Assembly (NCBI GenBank): GCA_015486505.1
Contig: WFRP01000155.1
Coordinates: 1-28,149 of the forward strand
Reading direction: 5' to 3'
Source: Pseudomonadota bacterium
GTDB lineage: Bacteria; Desulfobacterota; Anaeroferrophillalia; Anaeroferrophillales; Tharpellaceae
Length of the DNA stretch: 28,149 nt
The notes under the pieces were generated by a model. It made no database searches. It saw nothing but the letters and a program-made list of their open reading frames with translations, and had not been told where the DNA came from. A program made the translations under genes and the position numbers. This document shows positions 7,549 to 16,696 of the stretch, one piece after another (the stretch's first letter is position 1; each line of letters starts with the position of its first letter).

Positions 7549-10500
7549 ATGTTCTCAAAAATCTACTTCAAAGTCCTCGCCGTTGCCATCCTGATAATCG
7601 CTATCTATACGGGAGTGATTATCTTCTATATTTCCCCGCAAATTGAAAAACGTGTAGTTCATCTCGAAGAGAAAACCGGTAAGGCCCACCTGCAGGAGAT
7701 TGCAACAGTTGTCGATACCGCGGCGCGGGAGTTGAACAGTTATGAACAGAATTCGATTGCGATGCACAAAGAGGAATTACGCAACATAACTGAAGTTGCC
7801 TCCCGTCTGGTGGAAGAACTCTATAAATCTTCGCAGCCGGAGCAGATCAAAAAGCATATTCTGGTCGAGGTAAATTCATTCAGGAATAATCTTTTAAGTT
7901 ATTATGATAAAAGTCAGGAATCATTCTCACAGAGTGAAATCAAAAAAATTATTGAGGATTTTGTCAGGCTTTATCGTTATGACAGCGGGACCGGGTATTT
8001 TTTCATTAATAGAGATACCGTTAATATCCTTCATCCAATAAAACCTGAGCTTGAAGGCCGGGATCTGGCCGGCCTGGAAGATCAGGACGGCAAACATTTT
8101 GTTCAGGAGTTTACCCGGATTGTTGAACGGAAAAAAGAAGGTTTCTGCTCCTATAAATGGCTTAATCCGATCTCTCATAAAATTGAAGAAAAACTGACCT
8201 ACGTCTTTAAATTTCCCCCTTTCAACTGGATTGTCGGGACCGGTTTTTACCTGCCGGCGGTCAAACGCCGGAAACAGAAAAAGGCTCTCGATTACATCTC
8301 CAACCTGCGTTACGGCGACAATGAGTATTTCTTTGTCAGTAACTACGATTCGGTCCTGATCAGCCATCCGACGATGAAGGGCCGGGATATGCGGGGCATC
8401 AGAGACCCGAAAGGGGTTTTGATCCTGCCGCCGATGGTGCAGATTGCCCGGGAGCAGGGCCAGGGTTTTCACAGCTATTCCTGGGTCAAATTGAAAGATG
8501 AAGGCCGGCTCTACGAAAAGTTAACTTTTGCCAAAGACATTAAAGAATGGCATTGGGTTATCGGGACGGGGATCTATCTCGACCAGGTGGAGCACGAAGT
8601 CGCCCGGAAAAAATCCGACCTGATTAAAAACTTGAGGCAGTTGATGCTGACGACCAGAATCGGCTCTACCGGCTATATCTATATCTTTAATTCAAAAGGG
8701 AAAATGATTGTCCACCCCAATCCCAATATCGATGGTAAAGACTTCAGTAAATTTGAAAACCCCGGTAAGAGCAGTTTTATCCTTGATGATTTGATCGATG
8801 CTTATAAGTCCGGCAAACGGGTACTGTATTATAAATGGGACAAACCCGAAGATAAAGGCCACTATGTCTACGATAAAGTTTCCTGGATAGATTATAATAA
8901 GGTTTTTGACTGGTATATCTGCAGTTCGGCCTATATTTCGGAGATTACTTCCACGGCAAATCAAATACGGCAATATATTGGTTTTATCTCTGTGGGATTA
9001 GTTTTGGCGGCCCTGTTGATCAGCGTCTTTTTATTCAAAAAGATGTTTAATCCAATTGAAACCCTGTCGCGCAAAGCCCTGCAGGTAAAAAATGGTGATT
9101 TGACTGTCAGAAGCGCAATAAATACCGGCGATGAGGTTGGTACTCTGGCCCAGACATTTGATGAAATGCTGGATACCATTGAAGAGAATATTACGACCCT
9201 GGATAACAAGGTCAATGAAAGAACCAGGGCTCTCAATGAGCAGAAAGAGGTTTTTGAGACCCTGTTTTATCATTCGGCGGATGCGGCGACAATTATAAAA
9301 GGGGGAAAATTTGTTGATTGCAATCAGGCGGCGATCGAGATGATCGGTTGTGAGAGTAAGGCGGATTTTCTCAGTTCGAACCCCGTTAAATTTGCGGTCG
9401 GCCTGGAGGCGGAGAGACCGGAATTGCTGGGTAAAGCTAACGAAATGGTGGATGTCTGTCTCAAAAAAGGTTTTCATCGTTTTGATTGGGTTATTGTCCG
9501 GGTTGACGGCCGGAAATTATGGGTTTCAGTAACCTTGACCAGAATGCGGATTAAAGGAGACACCCTGCTCTACGTTGCCTGCCGGGATATATCCGAAGCC
9601 CGGAAGGTGAAAGACGAACTTTTTGAGGCGAAGCTTAAAGCTGAAGCGGCGACCCGGTCAAAGTCTGAGTTTCTTGCCAATATGTCCCACGAAATCCGGA
9701 CGCCGATGAATGGGATTATGGGGATGACGCATCTGGTTTTACAGACGGATCTCAGCGACAAGCAGAGAAGCTTTTTGTTGAAGATTGCAAAATCATCGCA
9801 GTCCCTGTTGGAAATTATCAATGATATCCTGGATTTTTCCAAGATCGAAGCGGGCAAACTGGAGATTGAAATTATCGATTTTGATCTTTTTGAGCTTATC
9901 GATACGGTCGTCGGCCTGGTTGAGTTTAAAACCCGGGAGAAGCAACTGGAACTGATCGTCGATTACGCTTCTGAACTGGGGTGCAAATTCCGGGGCGATC
10001 CGTTACGGATCTCGCAGATCCTGACAAATCTGATCGGTAATGCCGTGAAATTTACCGAGTATGGTGAAATCGCGGTTTATGTGGAGCCCGCGAGCGCTAA
10101 CCGGGTGCGTTTTGAGGTCAGGGATACCGGCATCGGGATGAGTGCCGAGGTGCAGGAGCGGCTTTTTCATTCATTTTCTCAGGCTGATGGCGGTACCAGT
10201 CGTAAATACGGCGGTACCGGGCTGGGGCTGGCCATTTCCAAACAGCTGGTTGAATTGATGGGCGGCAGTATCCGGGTTGAATCGGAGGAGGGACAGGGCA
10301 GTTCCTTCATTTTTGAACTTGAACTTGTATCCGGGCGCGAAGAGCCGTTAAAATCGCTTGATTTTCTTGCCGGGAAAAGAGTACTGGTGGTTGATGACAA
10401 TACTACCTGGCAGCAAGTTCTGGAAAATTTACTGCGGAAATTCAAAATTGAAGTGGCCGTTGCTGATTCCGGTGAGGACGCGATTGCCAAACTCAAAGAC

Positions 10501-11823
10501 AGCCATAATCAGCCTTTTGATTTGATTTTGATGGATTGGCAGATGCCCGGGCTTGACGGAATTGAAACTACCCGTTTGCTTAATCTTTCCGGTGCCGCAA
10601 CGGGTGAATCGCCGCCGACAGTGATTATGGTGAGTGCTTTTCAGCTGGGCAGTATGGTTTCTCAGGCCAAGTCAGTCGGGATTCATAAATTCATTCAGAA
10701 GCCGGTCAATCCGTTGCTGTTGTATGACATTTTATGTGATGTTTTTACCGGCGGCAGCGTGAATCCGTACCCGGTTCGAGATTCGGAATCAGAGAGTTTG
10801 AAGAATGAGCTGTCGCGGTTGCGGGATAAAGTTATTCTCCTGGCGGAAGACAATAGTATCAATCAGGATATTATTGTCGGTTTGCTCGACGGCAGCGGTA
10901 TTACCGTCGATATCGTCGGCAACGGCCATCTGGCGGTGGAACGTTGCCGTGAGCGTAACTACGATCTGGTTCTGATGGATCTGCAGATGCCGGTTCTGGA
11001 TGGTTACGCGGCGGCACAATTAATTCGGAAGTTCGATCCGGATATCCCGATTATCGCATTAACGGCAAATGCGATGGCCAGCGATGTCGAGAAAACCCGT
11101 CAGGTCGGGATGAATGAGCATCTTAACAAACCGATTGATGTCGAGAAATTATTCGCCGTACTTCTGCAGTATCTGGGGGCGGAAAACCTTGGCCCCGGAG
11201 AAGATCCGGCCGCGGCTGAAGTACGGAACAGCGGCCCCGCTCCGGCCTTGCCGCTTACCGGTTTCAAGCTGATCGACACTGAAAAAGGTCTGGCGCACCT
11301 GCTCGGAAATGTTAAACTTTATATGAAAATCCTGCAGGATTTCGCGTTGGAATTTAAGGGGTTGGAGCTTGATCTGCGGAGTCCGGACAGCGCTCTGGTT
11401 ATCCATGCTCTGAAAGGCCTCAGCGGCAATATCGGGGCCGCTTCCCTGGAGCAGATCTGCCGGGATCTGGAAGAGAGCCGCGATGCGGATTTGCTGTCGC
11501 AGTTGTATGATAAACTGCGTCGTGTGATTACTGAAATTGAGGATAACATCATCAGCGCCAGCGCGATGGAAACCGGTTCCGGTGAGAAAATTGACGATAC
11601 CTTTCTGGCTGAGAAAATTAACGATCTTAAAGCCGCTCTGTCGCGGAGAAGATCAAGGGAGTGTACTCAGGTTCTTGCCAAGATCAAACAATATCAACTG
11701 AATGCCGGGCAAAAAGAGTTGCTTGCTGATCTGGAAAGATTGATTCAGTTGCGGGATTTTAAGGCGGCTCTGGCCTTTCTGGGAGGTGATGACAGTGAAA
11801 AGAGAAACGATTCTGGTAGTTGA
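7549..11823 (+). CDS. hybrid sensor histidine kinase, three Cache domains, HAMP-PAS-HisKA-HATPase-REC-REC-Hpt
   Basis: A 1424-residue membrane kinase carrying a whole phosphorelay. After an N-terminal helix (about 5-28) comes a large periplasmic part with three Cache-like repeats: GTGYFFINRDTVNILHP (about 149), NEYFFVSNYDSVLISHP (about 260) and GSTGYIYIFNSKGKMIVHP (about 373). TM2 lies near 475-497. Then follow HAMP, a PAS domain (about 565-680), HisKA with MSHEIRTPMNG (His714), HATPase with DTGIGMS and GGTGLGLAIS, REC1 (Asp996), REC2 (Asp1144) and Hpt with HALKGLSGNIGA (His1286). Cache domains usually bind small metabolites; the ligand here is unknown. The gene overlaps the following diguanylate-cyclase response regulator by 29 bp with the chosen start, so that protein is the likely phosphorylation target. 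It begins 65 bp after ftsK. Confidence 0.93.
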   Translation: MFSKIYFKVLAVAILIIAIYTGVIIFYISPQIEKRVVHLEEKTGKAHLQEIATVVDTAARELNSYEQNSIAMHKEELRNITEVASRLVEELYKSSQPEQIKKHILVEVNSFRNNLLSYYDKSQESFSQSEIKKIIEDFVRLYRYDSGTGYFFINRDTVNILHPIKPELEGRDLAGLEDQDGKHFVQEFTRIVERKKEGFCSYKWLNPISHKIEEKLTYVFKFPPFNWIVGTGFYLPAVKRRKQKKALDYISNLRYGDNEYFFVSNYDSVLISHPTMKGRDMRGIRDPKGVLILPPMVQIAREQGQGFHSYSWVKLKDEGRLYEKLTFAKDIKEWHWVIGTGIYLDQVEHEVARKKSDLIKNLRQLMLTTRIGSTGYIYIFNSKGKMIVHPNPNIDGKDFSKFENPGKSSFILDDLIDAYKSGKRVLYYKWDKPEDKGHYVYDKVSWIDYNKVFDWYICSSAYISEITSTANQIRQYIGFISVGLVLAALLISVFLFKKMFNPIETLSRKALQVKNGDLTVRSAINTGDEVGTLAQTFDEMLDTIEENITTLDNKVNERTRALNEQKEVFETLFYHSADAATIIKGGKFVDCNQAAIEMIGCESKADFLSSNPVKFAVGLEAERPELLGKANEMVDVCLKKGFHRFDWVIVRVDGRKLWVSVTLTRMRIKGDTLLYVACRDISEARKVKDELFEAKLKAEAATRSKSEFLANMSHEIRTPMNGIMGMTHLVLQTDLSDKQRSFLLKIAKSSQSLLEIINDILDFSKIEAGKLEIEIIDFDLFELIDTVVGLVEFKTREKQLELIVDYASELGCKFRGDPLRISQILTNLIGNAVKFTEYGEIAVYVEPASANRVRFEVRDTGIGMSAEVQERLFHSFSQADGGTSRKYGGTGLGLAISKQLVELMGGSIRVESEEGQGSSFIFELELVSGREEPLKSLDFLAGKRVLVVDDNTTWQQVLENLLRKFKIEVAVADSGEDAIAKLKDSHNQPFDLILMDWQMPGLDGIETTRLLNLSGAATGESPPTVIMVSAFQLGSMVSQAKSVGIHKFIQKPVNPLLLYDILCDVFTGGSVNPYPVRDSESESLKNELSRLRDKVILLAEDNSINQDIIVGLLDGSGITVDIVGNGHLAVERCRERNYDLVLMDLQMPVLDGYAAAQLIRKFDPDIPIIALTANAMASDVEKTRQVGMNEHLNKPIDVEKLFAVLLQYLGAENLGPGEDPAAAEVRNSGPAPALPLTGFKLIDTEKGLAHLLGNVKLYMKILQDFALEFKGLELDLRSPDSALVIHALKGLSGNIGAASLEQICRDLEESRDADLLSQLYDKLRRVITEIEDNIISASAMETGSGEKIDDTFLAEKINDLKAALSRRRSRECTQVLAKIKQYQLNAGQKELLADLERLIQLRDFKAALAFLGGDDSEKRNDSGS

Positions 11824-12673
11824 CGACACGGTTGTCAATCTCGATATCCTGGTCAATCTGTTGCGGGATTATGATGTGGTCGAAGCGGTTAACGGTGAGG
11901 AAGCTCTGGAGATTGTCGGGCAGGAGCAGGTCGATTTGGTTCTGCTTGATATAATGATGCCCGGTATGGATGGTTACACGGTTTGTCGTAAAATGAAGGA
12001 GAATGATCAAACCCGCGGTATACCGATAATTTTTATTACCGCGCGCAGTGATGAAAACGCGATTGAGAAAGCCTATGATTGCGGCGGGGTTGATTATGTG
12101 ACCAAACCGTTCAAGCCCAGGGAACTTCTGGCCCGGGTTAAAATTCAATTAGAACATCAGAAATTGATTGCGCAGCTCGAATTTCTGGCGGCGCGGGACT
12201 CGATGACCGGGATCTATAACCGGCGTAAATTTTTCGAACTGGCAAAGCAAAAATTTTCAGAAAATCCTGAAAATCTGTATGCCGCCATGCTTGATATTGA
12301 TGAATTCAAGAAAATCAACGACCGTTACGGCCATCCCAGCGGGGATCGGGTGATCAAGGCGGTTACCGGCGCGATCAGTGGAATTATCGACGAAGATTCC
12401 GTGTTCGGACGCCTGGGAGGCGAAGAGTTCGCTATAATTTGTCACTATGACAATCAGGAGTTTGTGGTTAACAAACTTGAATCCATTCGTAAAGAAGTTG
12501 AACAGCTGGAGGTTATGAGTGAGAAAGGGGAGTTGATCAAGTTTACGATCAGTGAAGGCGTGGCCAAAGTTGATGGTACGATTCGCAACCTTGATGAATT
12601 GCTCCAGTGCGCCGATGAGATGTTATATAAGGCCAAGGGGGCCGGCCGTAACAAGACGATTTTTCGGATATAG
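11795..12673 (+). CDS. response regulator with GGDEF diguanylate cyclase domain (PleD/WspR-like)
   Basis: Makes cyclic di-GMP from two GTP, under control of phosphorylation. The 292-residue product has a receiver domain with the acidic pair VVDD, phosphoacceptor Asp52 (LLDIMMPGMDG) and the late TKPFKP lysine. A GGDEF domain follows: DSMTGIYNRRKF, DIDEFKKINDRYGHPSGD and an active-site GGEEF at 208-212. The upstream inhibitory RxxD (I-site) position reads DEDS, so classical product inhibition seems absent. I chose the GTG at 11795 because GGAGG (11782-11786) lies 8 nt before it; a GTG at 11786 and an ATG at 11789 sit on or too near that site. It overlaps the hybrid kinase gene, implying coupled translation and a dedicated partner. 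Confidence 0.93.
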   Translation: MKRETILVVDDTVVNLDILVNLLRDYDVVEAVNGEEALEIVGQEQVDLVLLDIMMPGMDGYTVCRKMKENDQTRGIPIIFITARSDENAIEKAYDCGGVDYVTKPFKPRELLARVKIQLEHQKLIAQLEFLAARDSMTGIYNRRKFFELAKQKFSENPENLYAAMLDIDEFKKINDRYGHPSGDRVIKAVTGAISGIIDEDSVFGRLGGEEFAIICHYDNQEFVVNKLESIRKEVEQLEVMSEKGELIKFTISEGVAKVDGTIRNLDELLQCADEMLYKAKGAGRNKTIFRI

Positions 12674-12704
12674 TTTTAAGCTGTAAGTTTTAAGCTGTAA
12701 GCTG
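12672..12704. repeat. 14-bp tandem repeat, 2.4 copies
   Basis: AGTTTTAAGCTGTA occurs twice head to tail, followed by AGCTG. It begins inside the stop codon of the diguanylate cyclase gene and fills most of the 48-bp gap to the convergent lipoprotein gene. No terminator hairpin is evident in this gap. Confidence 0.6.
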
Positions 12705-12721
12705 CGGAGGGGCTGCGGCTT

Positions 12722-13414
12722 TTACATAAAGAGGGAGAGGAATATGGTTGACATCTTGAAGATGACATTCGGGGGATTGCCGCCGCGCATATAGATATCA
12801 TCTTCAATCCGGGTCAGAACCTTGGTCATCAGGACTTCGTAGCCCATATTTATATAACCTTCCGGGGCCTGTTCATTGGTGATAAAGTAGAGTTTTCCCT
12901 GACGGTCATGGTAGGTTTTCAGACGCCAGCCGACCTGGCTCAAGTTGCTGTAGAGTCTTTTCAGGCGCTCCAGCGGAATCTGCAGACTGGTAACCATCGT
13001 ATTTGTGTACGGGGTGTGCTGGGCGTAGCCTTCATCAATACTTTTTCTTAAGCCTAAAGCGAGCAGCGCAATCCGATCCTTATAGCCGGTATCCTGAGCG
13101 AACGCGGCGGTTAAAATCTCATTTGAACGGAGCTCGTCATACGGCGAGCCGATGCCTTCCCGGTACTGGAAAACCAGTTCAAGTTTTTTGCTCTGCCGGT
13201 TGCGGTCGGGCTCATATTTAGGGTTTTTCAGGTAGAGCCGCCGGCAGAATTCCTCCAGGCAGATGTAATGCTGCCGGATATGATGTTTTATCATCAGGAC
13301 ATCGGAAGATGTCAATATCCCGCGCATCCCGCCGCGATCCCCACACCCCCACAACAGCGCCAGGAGCGCGGCAAGCGTCAGAATTTTTCCTGAATGTCGA
13401 AGAATCAGCGGCAT
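12722..13414 (-). CDS. putative lipoprotein of unknown function
   Basis: A 230-residue product not recognised as a known family. The N-terminus MPLILRHSGKILTLAALLALLWGC is a lipoprotein signal: positive charges, a hydrophobic core and the lipobox LLWGC, with the lipidated Cys near residue 24. The mature part is mostly alpha-helical and charged (RRLYLKNPKYEPDRNR), without TM segments until a hydrophobic tail, STIFLSLFM. I chose the ATG at 13414 because GGAG lies 6 nt upstream and the signal peptide then starts correctly; an upstream start at 13444 would lie inside the repeat unit. It is on the same strand as the RND pump genes, 162 bp downstream of them with a repeat unit between, so co-transcription is uncertain. 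Confidence 0.75.
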   Translation of the reverse strand: MPLILRHSGKILTLAALLALLWGCGDRGGMRGILTSSDVLMIKHHIRQHYICLEEFCRRLYLKNPKYEPDRNRQSKKLELVFQYREGIGSPYDELRSNEILTAAFAQDTGYKDRIALLALGLRKSIDEGYAQHTPYTNTMVTSLQIPLERLKRLYSNLSQVGWRLKTYHDRQGKLYFITNEQAPEGYINMGYEVLMTKVLTRIEDDIYMRGGNPPNVIFKMSTIFLSLFM

Positions 13415-13424
13415 GTATCTCCAA

Positions 13425-13580
13425 TGCGGGAACCGATCCCGCAACCCAAACAGGGCTTTTCGGCCCGTACCCCAGGGGCAATCCGATGGTCGCTTGGTCG
13501 CAAATAAGTACTCTTATCAGAACATTTTCTGATTATTAAATCTTGTTTTTTGGTGCAGAAAATAACCTGTAAGGCACTAA
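13425..13580 (-). repeat. dispersed structured repeat unit B (one full sub-repeat)
   Basis: A 156-bp unit on the minus strand fills the whole gap between the RND pump gene and the lipoprotein gene. Its first bases (TTAGTGCC, at 13580) overlap the pump's TAG stop at 13579-13577. Its last bases (TTCCCGCA) lie 10 bp before the lipoprotein ATG. It carries one full sub-repeat (13469-13493) and a partial one. The ATTTTCTG/CAGAAAAT arms and the terminal GC hairpin are kept. Confidence 0.85.
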
Positions 13581-16500
13581 TCCTTGATGAAAAAAGACAA
13601 TAAAGCCGGAATCATAAAGATGGTAAAAACGGTTGAAAGGGTAAGGCCCCCTAAAACCACACTGCCCAGGCCGCGATAAAGCTCGGAACCGGCGCCGGGG
13701 AACAGCACCAGCGGCAACATCCCCAGAACACTGGTTAGGGAACTCATAAAGATCGGCCGGATTCGGCTCTCAACCGAAGATTTCAAGGCGGCTTTGGCCG
13801 GCATACCCGAGTTTTTGAAATTCAGGGTTTGATGTACAATGAGAATCGCATTGTTAACGACAACGCCGATCAGGATAATAAAACCGAGCATGGTCAGAAT
13901 ATCCATATTTTGCGGGGCGATAAAACGGTTTACCAGAGCCAGCCCGATAAAGCCGCCGGCGGCTGCCGGCGGGACGCTAACCATAATAATCAAGGGATAG
14001 AAAAAACTTTCAAACAGGGCCGCCATCAGCAGATAGGTAATGATCAGCGCCAGGATAAAGTTTTTCTGCAGCGCGATCCGGGTCTGGGTCAGTTTGTCGG
14101 CGGTGCCGGAGAGAGAGATCTCGACCCCGTTGCCGGAAAGCCCCATTTTCTTAAGTTGCGGCAGCAGTTTCTGCGAGAGCGTATCCATAGCCGCTTCCAG
14201 GGGGATACTGCGCGGCGGGGTTACCTGCAGGGTGATGTTGCGCCGTCTTTCCAGATGGTTTATCTGAGTCGGGCCCGAGGTTTCCGTCAAATTCGCCAAT
14301 GATGAGAGGGGAATGGTCTGGCCCTTGCCGGTGACTATCGGCAGGTTGATAATCTGATCCGGGGTCGCAACCATATCTTTGCGGCCCATCAGGGTCAAAT
14401 CAATCTGGTTGCGGCCCGGCGCTTTGAAATCATCAATCTTCCGGCCGTCGACAAAGACATCGACCATCAAGCCGAGTTCCCGGGCATCAACATCTAAAGC
14501 GGCACAGCGATCGCGGCGTGGGGTGATGGTGATTTCGGGGCTGGTAAGTTCCAGTGACGGCACCGGCCTTACCTGAGTCCCGGGAATCGCCTTGCGAATC
14601 ATTCCGAAAAGGGCGCCGCCCGCCTGAGTCAGGCGGTTTAAGTCGGGGCCGTTAATGTCAACTTCAATCGTTCGCCCTTTGCCGAGGCCCCTGGAGAAAA
14701 TGCCGTATTGCATAGCCACGCCGTACATTCCCGGAATTGAAGCAATAATTTTTTTTAAGGGTTTGATAATGCTGCGGACCTTCTCCGGATGAACTGATTT
14801 GGCGCCGATAAAAAGAACCTGGCCGCTGCCGACATAAAAATAGGTTGAAATCTGATCGGCCCCGTCGATTGCTTTTTCCATGTAGGGTTTGAGCTGGCGA
14901 CCGACTTCGTTGCCGACGGCCTTTTTTTCGGCATCGGAGTAGCCGGGCGGCGGAATCAGGACGCCGGCGATCAGATTGCGGTTTCCAGTCGGCAGATATT
15001 CCATTTTGGGAAAAAGCAGCCAGGCGACCAAAAGAGCGCCGCCGCCGAGCAGAAACACCGTCGCCAGCCGGCGGTACCAGAGTTCGCTGATCCAGCCGAC
15101 CAGATTTGCGAGCGCCTGGGTCAGGAAAGCGCCGAATCGGGCTAAAGGGTCCGGCCGCCGGGGCGCCGCCGGGGTTTTAACCTTAGTTTTTTCGGCCGCC
15201 TTTCGTTCGCGCAAGCGGAAGAGGATATTGCTGAAAGTCGGGATAAAGGTAACCGAAACCATAAGACTTAAAGCGATTGAGCCGCAGATGGCGATCGCCA
15301 GGTCTTTGAACAACTGCCCGGCTTCCTCCTTGATGAAAATAATCGGCAGAAAAACCGCCAGAGTCGTGATGGTTGAGGCGAGAACCGCGCCCCAGACCTC
15401 CTGACAGCCGTCCCGGGCGGCCTGGAAATGGGGTTTGTCGAGTTTGCGGTGGCGGTCGATATTTTCCATTACGACAATCGCATTGTCAACGACCATGCCC
15501 ACCGCAAACGACATCCCGGCGAGGCTGATAATATTGAGATTGCGGTGGCCGAGCAAAAGAAACAGGAAGGTGCCGATAACACTTATCGGAATCGCCGCGG
15601 CCACGACCAGGGTTGCTGAAAGACTGCGCAGAAAAAGCAGCAGGACAATAATCGCCAGGGCGCTGCCGATCCAGATGTTCTGCCGGACCAGGCCGATGGC
15701 GCTGTCAATGTAGGGGGTCTGGTCGTAGACCCAGTCCAGATAGAGGCCTTTTTGTTTGAGAATGTCGCGGTTGAGCTGATTGACAACCCTGTGGGCGTCA
15801 CGGGTTAACTCCAAAACATTGGCGCCGGCCTCTTTTTTGACGCCGATGGCGATGGCGGTCTGGCCGTTATGAAAGATCGCGGCATTGGCTTTTTTGTGGC
15901 CGAATCTGACTTTGGCAATATCGCCGACGGTAATGATTTCGTCATTTTTACTGCGTAAAATTACTTTTTCAATATCGGCGGGTTTCTGATATTCGCCGAC
16001 CGTGCGCACTATATAGCGGCGTTTCGCGGTGTTGACATCGCCGCCGGAAATATTAACATTTTCGCCGCGCAGGCGTCGGCTTAAGAGCGAGATGCTTAAA
16101 TCTTTGGCCGCCAGGGCGTAAGGGTTGGTAATGACCTGGATCTCATCTTCGGTGCCGCCGACAACGTAGAGTTCAGCCACGCCCGGAACCCTTTCCAGGC
16201 GTTGGCTTATGTGTTCGTCAAAATAGGTCCGGTAGGTATCAACCTCGCGGCGGTTTCCGGCCAGGGTTTTAAACATTATCCAGATTACCGGTGAGGAATT
16301 AGCTCCGGAAGCGGTAATTACCGGTTCTTCGACATTTTCGGGATAGCTGCTGACCTCATTAAGTTTGTTCGAGGTGCGCAGCATAATATCTTCAAGGTTG
16401 GCATCGAGCGAGAAAGTGAGAATGATCCGACCGATGTTGTCAACGCTTTCGCTTTCCATTTTGGTCAAATGGCGCAGGCCTTTTAAGACATCCTCCTGTT

Positions 16501-16696
16501 TTTCGACGATCTCACGCTCAATCTCATAAGCCGTGGCCCCGGGCCAGGCGGTTTTAATGGTCAATTCCGGCAAAGCCACGTCCGGAGTTAACTGAATCGG
16601 CAGCGAAGTCAGGCCAAGAAGGCCGAACATAATAACCATAATCACGCCGACCATAACCGTAACTGGCCGTTGCAGACAGATCTCGATTAAATTCAC
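13577..16696 (-). CDS. RND-family efflux transporter, inner-membrane pump subunit
   Basis: A proton-driven exporter of the HAE/AcrB type, 1039 residues, the usual size. The N-terminus NLIEICLQRPVTVMVGVIMV is the classical TM1 start. A large periplasmic loop with pore and docking domains follows, then TM2-6, with proton-relay and family residues in VVDNAIVVMENIDRHR and the SITTLAVFLPIIF-type helix (here STITTLAVFLPIIF). The second half repeats this order and ends in TM12 with a short tail, FIKD. The equivalent of AcrB's double Asp is VVDN, with one Asp, as in many HAE-2-like pumps. The GTG start overlaps the adaptor's stop codon (GTGA). Its substrate cannot be inferred, and no TolC-like outer-membrane gene is adjacent. 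The stop codon lies inside repeat unit B. Confidence 0.93.
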   Translation of the reverse strand: MNLIEICLQRPVTVMVGVIMVIMFGLLGLTSLPIQLTPDVALPELTIKTAWPGATAYEIEREIVEKQEDVLKGLRHLTKMESESVDNIGRIILTFSLDANLEDIMLRTSNKLNEVSSYPENVEEPVITASGANSSPVIWIMFKTLAGNRREVDTYRTYFDEHISQRLERVPGVAELYVVGGTEDEIQVITNPYALAAKDLSISLLSRRLRGENVNISGGDVNTAKRRYIVRTVGEYQKPADIEKVILRSKNDEIITVGDIAKVRFGHKKANAAIFHNGQTAIAIGVKKEAGANVLELTRDAHRVVNQLNRDILKQKGLYLDWVYDQTPYIDSAIGLVRQNIWIGSALAIIVLLLFLRSLSATLVVAAAIPISVIGTFLFLLLGHRNLNIISLAGMSFAVGMVVDNAIVVMENIDRHRKLDKPHFQAARDGCQEVWGAVLASTITTLAVFLPIIFIKEEAGQLFKDLAIAICGSIALSLMVSVTFIPTFSNILFRLRERKAAEKTKVKTPAAPRRPDPLARFGAFLTQALANLVGWISELWYRRLATVFLLGGGALLVAWLLFPKMEYLPTGNRNLIAGVLIPPPGYSDAEKKAVGNEVGRQLKPYMEKAIDGADQISTYFYVGSGQVLFIGAKSVHPEKVRSIIKPLKKIIASIPGMYGVAMQYGIFSRGLGKGRTIEVDINGPDLNRLTQAGGALFGMIRKAIPGTQVRPVPSLELTSPEITITPRRDRCAALDVDARELGLMVDVFVDGRKIDDFKAPGRNQIDLTLMGRKDMVATPDQIINLPIVTGKGQTIPLSSLANLTETSGPTQINHLERRRNITLQVTPPRSIPLEAAMDTLSQKLLPQLKKMGLSGNGVEISLSGTADKLTQTRIALQKNFILALIITYLLMAALFESFFYPLIIMVSVPPAAAGGFIGLALVNRFIAPQNMDILTMLGFIILIGVVVNNAILIVHQTLNFKNSGMPAKAALKSSVESRIRPIFMSSLTSVLGMLPLVLFPGAGSELYRGLGSVVLGGLTLSTVFTIFMIPALLSFFIKD

